From NCBI GenBank assembly GCA_964019695.1, contig OZ026518.1, forward strand, positions 84,191,950-84,255,949: a DNA stretch of 64,000 nt, written 5' to 3'. Source of the stretch: Loripinus fragilis. Taxonomy: Eukaryota; Mollusca; Bivalvia; Lucinida; Lucinidae. The notes under the pieces are model-generated. The model made no database searches, was not told the origin of the DNA, and was given only the letters and a program-made list of their open reading frames with translations. Position numbers and translations under genes: made by a program. The stretch's first letter is position 1. Each line of letters starts with the position of its first letter. Below are positions 57,301 to 64,000 of this stretch, in pieces.

Positions 57301-60300
57301 TGTTTAAAGCTATCTCCGTGGTGGGAACAGTGACAGTTACTACCCTGTATAAATCTATCTCCGTGGTGGGAACAGTGACAGTTACTACCCTGTATAAAGC
57401 TATCTCCGTGGTGGGAACAGTGACAGTAACTACCCTGTATTAAACTGTCTCCGTGGTGGGAACAGTGACAGTAACTACCCTGTATTAAACTGTCTCCGTG
57501 GTGGGAACAGTGACAGTTACTACCCTGTTTAAAGCTATCTCTGTGGTGGGAACAGTGACTGTTACTACCCTGTATAAATCTACCTCCGTGGTGGGAACAG
57601 TGTCCGTTACTACCCTGTATAAATCTATCTCCGTTGTGGGAACAGTGGTCAGAACTGCCCTGTATAAATCTACCTCCGTGGTGGGAACAGTGACAGTTAC
57701 TGCCCTGTATAAAGCTATCTCCGTGGTGGGAACAGTGACAGTAATTACCCTGTATTAAACTGTCTCCGTGGTGGGAACAGTGACAGTTACTACGCTGTTT
57801 AAAGCTATCTCCGTGGTGGGAACAGTGACAGTTACTACGCTGTATAAAGCTATCTCCGTGGTGGGAACAGTGACAGTTACTACCCTGTATAAAGCTATCT
57901 CCGTGGTGGGAACAGTGACAGTCACTACCCTGTGTAAAGCTATCTCCGTGGTGGGAACAGTGACAGTTACTACCCTGTATAAAGCTATCTCCGTGGTGGG
58001 AACAGTGACAGTAACTACCCTGTATTAAAGCTATCTCAGTGGTGGGAACAGTGACAGTTACTACCCTGTTTAGAGCTATCTCCGTGGTGGGAACAGTGAC
58101 AGTTACTACCCTGTATAAAGCTATCTCCGTGGTGGGAACAGTGACAGTTACTACCCTGTATAAAGCTATCTCCGTGGTGGGAACAGTGACAGTAACTACC
58201 CTGTATTAAACTGTCTCCGTGGTGGGAACAGTGACAGTTACTACCCTGTTTAAAGCTATCTCCGTGGTGGGAACAGTGACAGTTACTACCCTGTATAAAG
58301 CTATCTCCGTGGTGGGAACAGTGACAGTTACTACCCTAAATAAAGCTATCTCCGTGGTGGGAACAGTGACAGTAACTACCCTGTATTAAACTGTCTCCGT
58401 GGTGGGAACAGTGACAGTTACTACCCTGTTTAAAGCTATCTCCGTGGTGGGAACAGTGACAGTCACTACCCTGTGTAAAGCTATCTCCGTGGTGGGAACA
58501 GTGACAGCTACTACCCTGTATAAAGCTATCTCCGTGGTGGGAACAGTGACAGTAACTACCCTGTATAAAGTTATCTGCATGGTGGGAACAGTGACAGTTA
58601 CTACCCTGTTTAAAGCTATCTCCGTGGTGGGAACAGTGACAGTTACTACCCTGTATAAAGCTATCTCCGTGGTGGGAACAGTGACAGTTTCTACCCTGTA
58701 TAAAGCTATCTCCGTGGTGGGAACAGTGACAGTAACTACCCTGTATTAAACTGTCTCCGTGGTGGGAACAGTGACAGTTACTACCCTGTTTAATGCTATC
58801 TCCGTGGTGGGAACAGTGACAGTTACTACCCTGTATATAGCTATCTCCGTGATGGGAACCGTGACAGTTACTACCCTGTATAAAGCTATCTCCGTGGTGG
58901 GAACAGTGACAGTAACTACCCTGTATTAAACTGTCTCCGTGGTGGGAACAGTGACAGTTACTACCCTGTATAAATCGATCTCCATGGTGGGAACAGTAAC
59001 AGTTACTACCCTGTTTAAAGCTATCTCCTTGGTGGGAACAGTGACAGTTGCTACCCTGTATAAATCTATCTCCGTGGTGGGAACAGTGGCCGCTACTACC
59101 ATGTATAAATCAATCTCCGTTGTGGGAACAGTGACAGTTACTACCCTGTATAAATCTACCTCCGTGGTGGGAACAGTGACAGTTACTACCCTGTATAAAG
59201 CTATCTCCGTGGTGGGAACAGTGACAGTCACTACCCTGTGTAAATTTATCTCCGTGGTGGAAACAGTGACAGTTACTACCCTGTATAAAGCTATCTCCTA
59301 GGTGGGAACAGTGACAGTAACTACCCTGTACTAAACTGTCTCCGTGGTGGGAACAGTGACGGTTACTACCCTGTTTAAAGCTATCTCCGTGGTGGGAACA
59401 GTGACAGTTACTACCCTGTATAAAGCTATCTCCGTGGTGGGAACAGTGACAGTTACTACCCTTTTTAAAGCTATCTCCGTGGTGGGAACAGTGACAGTAA
59501 CTACCCTGTATTAAACTGTCTCCGTGGTGGGAACAGTGACAGTTACTACCCTGTTTAAAGCTATCTCCGTGGTGGGAACAGTGACAGTTACTACCCTGTA
59601 TAAATCTACCTCCGTGGTGGGAACAGTATCCGTTACTACCCTGTATAAATCTATCTCCGTTGTGGGAACAGTGGTCAGAACTGCCCTGTATAAATCTACC
59701 TCTGTGGTGGGAACAGTGACAGTAACTACCCTGTATAAAGCTATCTCCGTGGTGGGAACAGTGACAGTTACTACCCTGTATAAATCTATCTCTGTGGTGG
59801 GAACAGTGACAGTTTCTACCCTGTATAAATCTATCTCCGTGGTGGAACAGTGACAGTTACTACCCTGTATAATGCTATCTCCGTGGTGGGAACATTGACA
59901 GTTACTACCCTGTATAATTCTATCTCCATGGTGGGAACATTGGCAGTTACTACCCTGTATAATGCTATCTCCGTGGTGGGAACAGTGACAGTTACTACCC
60001 TGTATAATGCTATCTCCGTGGTGGGAACAGTGACAGTTACTACCCTGTATATAGCTATCTCCATGGTGGGAACAGTGACAGTTACTACCCTGTATAAATC
60101 TATCTTCGTGGTGGGATCAGTGACAATTACTACCCTGTATAATGCTCTCTCCGTGGTGGGAACAGTGACAGTTACTACCCTGTATAATGCTATCTCCGTG
60201 GTGGGAACAGTGACAGTTACTACCCTGTATAATTCTATCTCCATGGTGGGAACATTGGCAGTTACTACCCTGTATAATGCTATCTCCGTGGTGGGAACAG

Positions 60301-61690
60301 TGACAGTTACTACCCTGTATAATGCTATCTCCGTGGTGGGAACAGTGACAGTTACTACCCTGTATATAGCTATCTCCATGGTTGGAACAGTGACAGTTAC
60401 TACCCTGTATAAATCTATCTCCGTGATGGGATCAGTGACAATTACTACCCTGTTTAAAGCTATCTCCATGGTGGGAACAGTGACAGTTACTACCCTGTAT
60501 AAATCTATCTCCGTGGTGGGATCAGTGACAGTTACTACCCTGTATAAAGCTATCTCCGTGGTGGGAACAGTGACAGTTTCTACCCTGTATAATGCTATCT
60601 CCGTGGTGGGAACAGTGACAGTTACTACCCTGTATAAATCTATCTCCGTGGTGTGAACAGTGACAGTCACTACCCTGTATAAAGCTATCTCCGTGGTGGG
60701 AACAGTGACAGTTACTACCCTGTATAAAACTATCTCCATGGTGGGAAGAGTGACAGTTACTACCCTGTATAAATCGATCTCCGTGGTGGGAACAGCTACT
60801 ACCCTGTATAAAGCTATCTCCGTGGTTGGAACAGTGACAGTTACTACCCTGTATAAATCTATCTCCGTGGTGGGAACAGTGACAGTTACTACCCTGTATA
60901 AATCTATCTCCGTGGTGGGAACAGTGACAGTTACTAGCCTGTATAAAGCTATCTCCGTGGTGGGAACAGTGGCAGTTACTACCCTGTATAATGCTATCTC
61001 CGTGGTGGGAACAGTGACAGTTACTACCATGTATAAATCTACCTCCGTGGTGGGAACAGTGGTCGTTACTGCCCTGTATAATGCTATCTCCGTGGTTGGA
61101 ACAGTGACAGTTACTGGCCTGTATAAATATATCTCCGTGGTGGGAACAGTGACAGTTACTACCCTGTGTAAAGCTATCTCCGTGGTGGGAACAGTGGCCG
61201 TTACTACCATGTATAAAGCTATCTCCGTGGTGGGAACAGTGGCCTTTACTGGCCTGTATAAATCTATCTCCATGGTGGGAACAATGACAGTTACTACCCT
61301 GTATAAAGCTATCTCCATGGTGAGAACAGTGGCCGTTACTGCCCTGTATAAATCTATCTCCGTGGTGGGAACAGTGGCCGTTACTGCCCTGTATAATTCT
61401 ATCTCCGTGGTGGGAAGAGTGGCCGTTACTACCCTGTATAAATCTATCTCCGTGGTGGGAACAGTGACAGCTACTACCCTATATAAAGCTATCTCCGTGG
61501 TGGGAACAGTGACAGTTACTACCCTGTATAAAGCTATCTCCGTGGTGGGAACAGTGACAGTTACTACCCTGTATAAAGCTATCTCCGTGGTGGGAACAGT
61601 GACAGTTACTACGCTGTATAAATCTATCTCCGTGGTGGGAACAGTGACAGTTACTACCCTGTATAAAGCTATCTCCTTGGTGGGAACAGT
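54336..61690 (+). repeat. 45-bp minisatellite, array 2 (about 163 units, forward orientation)
   Basis: The unit translates as TVTTLYKAISVVGTV on the plus strand and as PTTEIALYRVVTVTV on the minus strand; both are stop-free in most units. Main unit types differ at 'TATAAAGCT', 'TATAAATCT', 'TTTAAAGCT', 'GTGTAAAGC' and 'TATAATGCT'. Variant 'TATTAAACTGTC' puts a stop on both strands and recurs from 54,601 to 59,508, most often 180 bp apart. After 59,850 that variant is absent and long ORFs result (minus 61,705-59,831, 624 codons; plus 59,850-60,656 and 60,660-61,694). Indels are few: 1 bp missing near 54,521 and 55,465, 2 bp gained near 55,998, and a short unit near 60,795. There is no start context, signal peptide or non-repeat domain at either end. 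Confidence 0.98.
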
Positions 61691-61700
61691 ATGAGGATAA

Positions 61701-61837
61701 AACATTCTTTTTCGTATATTAACGTTTGCCAGGCTCGAGTGTTATGATGTGTTGCAGCCCGAACCGCGAAGCGGTGAGGGCTGCAACACATTATTACACG
61801 AGGGCTTGGCAAACGTTAATATACGGAAAGGAATGTT
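61701..61837. repeat. 137-bp foldback at the array edge
   Basis: 60-bp arms (61,701-61,760 and 61,778-61,837) pair with few mismatches; the outer part includes CGTATATTAACGTTTGCCA, exactly complementary at right. The loop region contains CCGCGAAGCGG, itself a mini-hairpin. It starts 10 bp after the last minisatellite unit. Confidence 0.9.
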
Positions 61838-61855
61838 ATATCGTCATTGTTATAT

Positions 61856-62153
61856 GGGGGTCTGGATGGGGGGGGGGGGGGTCTGGTATACACTATTCAT
61901 TAAAAATTTAGCCCATTATTCATCTCATTAAAATTTTGGGTTATTCATTAGAATGAGACCAATTATTCATTACAACTGACAAAGATGGCAAAGGAATCTG
62001 ATTATTTACTATTCATTAATTCTTTCTCCAATTCATTAAAAAAATAGGATTATTCATTATTATTCACTATGATATATTTTTTGGGGCTCATTATTCACCA
62101 TTCATATAAAAAGGGCCATTATTCACTAATCAGTATACCCCATCCAGTCCCTC
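61856..62153 (-). mobile_element. MITE rich in 'attattcatt', copy 2 (inverted)
   Basis: Reverse-oriented copy of 5,201-5,463. Ends (g)GGGGTCTGG and CCAGTCCCTC; near the left end is a run of about 14 G; 'agtgaataatggcccttttt' is shared in complement. Both copies are diverged, so this is not a recent duplication. Confidence 0.85.
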
Positions 62154-62769
62154 TTTTATACCTTCCTTTCAAGCACAAGCAGTCCAAAATTATTTTATTC
62201 AATTGTATGCAAAAACTGTCCACTCACCGTAAAGCCCCGTTCTCACTGTCCCGGTTTGAGGTGCCGGTTCATCCCGGTTTGATGATCCGGGATGAACCGT
62301 GATGAACCGTGTCACAACCGTGGCGGCACCGTGGACAACCTTGGAGATCCGGGATGAACCGTGTTATACCGGCTCATGTCCCCGGTTGTTTTAAAATGTT
62401 TAAAACAACCGGGACTCACCGGGAGTAACCGGGAAGGCTGTCAAATACCGTGATAAACCGGGAAGACGCCGGGAGCAACCGTGTCTCCACCGGGACGGCG
62501 TCGGGGCGATACCGGCGCAATCTGGGAACATCCGTGTCTCCACCGTGATAAACCGTGCGGTTCAAGTGCCTATGTATATGTAATAAAATGCAAAATAAAA
62601 ATGAAAAACTCACTCCTGCTGCACCTAAAATGAAAGTGGATTCATCCAAATGATAAGGATGGGAAAGTCCATTCGTCACAAGTTGGTTAAATTGTCAGAA
62701 GTATAAATGTGCTCATTTACAAAGCTTATGAAGAATTGCCCTTATAGTTACTGAAGAGTCAAGCATATA

Positions 62770-63000
62770 TGAGCCACGACATGAGATTTCCAACAATGTG
62801 GTAGTTTCCATTAGCAAAGCCTCAAATCAGCCTGCGCCTAGGCGCAGTCTGATCAGAGCCTTTGCTAGTCGCTTGATTATAACTATGACTGTTAAGCTAC
62901 TGACCGAACAACTTTAAAGCTTAATTGGGGACTGCACAGGCTTGTCTGAGTCTACACTTCTCAAAATACACATTGTTGGAAATCACATGCCCCGCTCAAA
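62770..63000 (+). mobile_element. MITE with a GC-rich central hairpin, copy 2
   Basis: TIRs: 'gagccacgacatgagatttc' at left pairs with 'gaaatcacatgccccgctc' at right, about 31 bp with a few mismatches. The central hairpin (62,813-62,866) pairs AGCAAAGCCTC with GAGCCTTTGCT around TGCGCCTAGGCGCA. Copy 1 is at 2,449-2,695. Confidence 0.85.
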
Positions 63001-63033
63001 GTGTTTTTATATTTTTACGAAAAAGCAAGACAA

Positions 63034-63283
63034 TCTGGGCCTAGAATTACAATGTATCCTTAAAGTTAATGAGTACTTAAATTAAGTATTGAATTTCCAG
63101 GATGCGAAAAAAAACGTTTCCAAAAATAGTTTCATTTTTTCTGTAGATCACAATGATATCTTTGACCATGAGTACTGCATCGGTCTTGGCAATTTATTAA
63201 GCATTTAATGTACATGTTGAAGTATCAATACTTAAATTAAGTCTACCTTAACTTTAAGGAGGCATTGTAATTCTGGGCCCAGA
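63034..63283. mobile_element. 250-bp MITE with TCTGGGCC termini
   Basis: TCTGGGCCTAGAATTACAAT at left and its complement at right; the inverted arms extend about 65 bp with mismatches ('ccttaaagttaa', 'acttaaattaagtattga'). The interior is AT-rich. No clear target duplication. Confidence 0.85.
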
Positions 63284-63395
63284 TCAACAACATTTAAACC
63301 GCGTCGTGCTTCTGCTTATTTGTCATGCAAACGAGCTGCGAGGTTACTAGGCATTTACTTTCGCTGCACAGATCATGATTCCTCTAGTAACTCGT

Positions 63396-63625
63396 ATATG
63401 GCTGTGCTTTTGTTTTGTTTTGTTTGGTTTGATTATTTACGTCCCATCAACAACCTTGCAATTATATAGGGACGGGTCTTCCTTGGTTGAACCAGTACTA
63501 AGCTAGGATTAATGTTCTTGCTCAAGGACACAACGCAGTGACGCCGGTGAGGCTCGAACCCGCGGCCCCTCGGTCTCAAGTCAAGCACTCTACCACTGAG
63601 CCACTGCGCTCCCATATGGCTGTGC
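63396..63625 (-). mobile_element. tRNA-derived SINE with exact 12-bp target duplication
   Basis: The SINE proper spans 63,408-63,613 (minus): head GGGAGCGCAGTGGCTCAGTG, B-box GGTTCGAGCCTCACC, body 'gtccttgagcaaga', tail (CAAAA)n. ATATGGCTGTGC flanks both sides (63,396-63,407 and 63,614-63,625), an intact target-site duplication typical of LINE-mediated insertion. It is the best-preserved SINE here and therefore probably the youngest. Confidence 0.95.
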
Positions 63626-64000
63626 AGTCCTTATTGTGTCATAACTGTTATGCGATAGAGACAGCAGAAAACTGATGTTACTCCACGTTTTTATCCTGGT
63701 TTTATAGTGTAGAGTAGCACCGGGACGCAACCGTGGCCCTACCGGCATGTAACCGTGGCTCAACCGGCAGTTACCGGGACATCACCGTTAAAAACCTGGG
63801 TAACACCGGGGTATACCGGCACAAACCTTGGCTCCACCGTGCTGCACCGTAAGTGCTCCGTGGTGAACCGGGGATCAACCGGCGTCTCCCTTTCTCGAGA
63901 ACCGGGGCAATACCGGGGTAACGTCGGCAATGTGAGAACGCAATTTATTTTTTATGAAATGTGTCCCGGTGCATCACGGTATACCGGCTGTCCTGCATCG

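Larger units (their letters stand above)
62233..63950. mobile_element. Composite element with periodic ACCGGG/ACCGTG ends
   Basis: Left block 62,250-62,570 and right block about 63,715-63,950 consist of short phrases ACCGGG, ACCGTG or ACCGGC about every 10-11 bp. 'cgttctcact' at 62,238 and 'atgtgagaacg' at 63,931-63,941 form outer inverted ends. The left block has an exact 15-bp-arm hairpin (62,381-62,413, CCCGGTTGTTTTAAA). The right block resumes to the window end after a gap. Between them two MITEs and a SINE have inserted. No ORF of note. Confidence 0.6.

Noticed and set aside
51673..61690. CRISPR array
   Set aside because: Regular repeats, but units are directly adjacent without unique spacers, and the context is eukaryotic.
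59831..61705. 624-codon minus-strand ORF as a protein-coding gene
   Set aside because: It consists wholly of the 45-bp unit, is matched by equally open plus-strand frames, has no start context, signal or non-repeat domain, and the same unit carries stops a few hundred bp away.
5434..61881. Long C or G runs (for example 5,434; 46,461; 47,958; 53,388; 61,868) as quadruplex-forming regulatory sites
   Set aside because: All sit inside repeats or MITEs and their lengths are likely affected by sequencing error; no gene context supports regulation.
1..64000. Bacterial-type promoters, ribosome binding sites, riboswitches or terminators
   Set aside because: The sequence is plainly metazoan; matches to such short motifs would be meaningless here.

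Overview
This window looks like a repeat-dense, intergenic or intronic stretch of a bivalve mollusc genome. The organism call rests on repeat types I associate with bivalves (a tRNA-derived SINE, tandem repeats built on 'CAAACTTGGTAGAGGTC' and 'CGCTCAATATCTTGAGAA', many short foldback elements, molluscan-style LINE fragments) and on the absence of prokaryotic gene organisation. No species can be named from this alone. No complete host gene is visible. The only host-gene candidate is one possible 131-bp exon at 29,098-29,228 on the minus strand.

Layout. 1-1 kb: a 167-bp tandem repeat. 1-15 kb: mostly single-copy-looking AT-rich DNA with short foldback/MITE insertions, SINEs, a mariner element with TA target duplications and a once-frameshifted transposase (6,707-8,017), and a LINE 3' fragment. 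14.6-17.3 kb: two more terminal-inverted-repeat elements side by side. 18.8-28 kb: LINE pieces on the minus strand, a tandem repeat and a MITE. 29-36 kb: paired TTAA foldback elements, a ~150-bp tandem repeat, a 2.4-kb element with long inverted arms, and a 418-bp near-perfect hairpin whose tips match the 2.4-kb element. 37-43 kb: further foldbacks, SINE fragments and microsatellites. 43.6-48 kb: a complex with ~0.55-kb inverted arms enclosing the broken gene of an uncharacterised metazoan protein family. 48.6-50.3 kb: a LINE mosaic.

51.67-61.69 kb is the dominant feature: about 200 copies of a 45-bp unit (exactly 15 codons), in two arrays of opposite orientation (about 36 and 163 units) separated by 1 kb of other repeats. 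Units are open on both strands in the same register, so long ORFs (up to 624 residues) appear on both strands. A stop-bearing variant recurs mostly at 180-bp spacing through the middle, which argues against one continuous coding sequence and shows higher-order organisation. 61.7-64 kb: a hairpin at the array edge, a second copy of the 5.2-kb MITE in opposite orientation, and an element whose ends are short 'ACCGGG/ACCGTG' repeats with a period of about one helical turn, itself invaded by two MITEs and a well-preserved SINE.

The transposons with recognisable protein-coding remnants (mariner, LINEs, the long-TIR element) all appear inactive as read here. The many short elements lack genes and would depend on enzymes encoded elsewhere. 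All coordinates and repeat alignments were made by eye.
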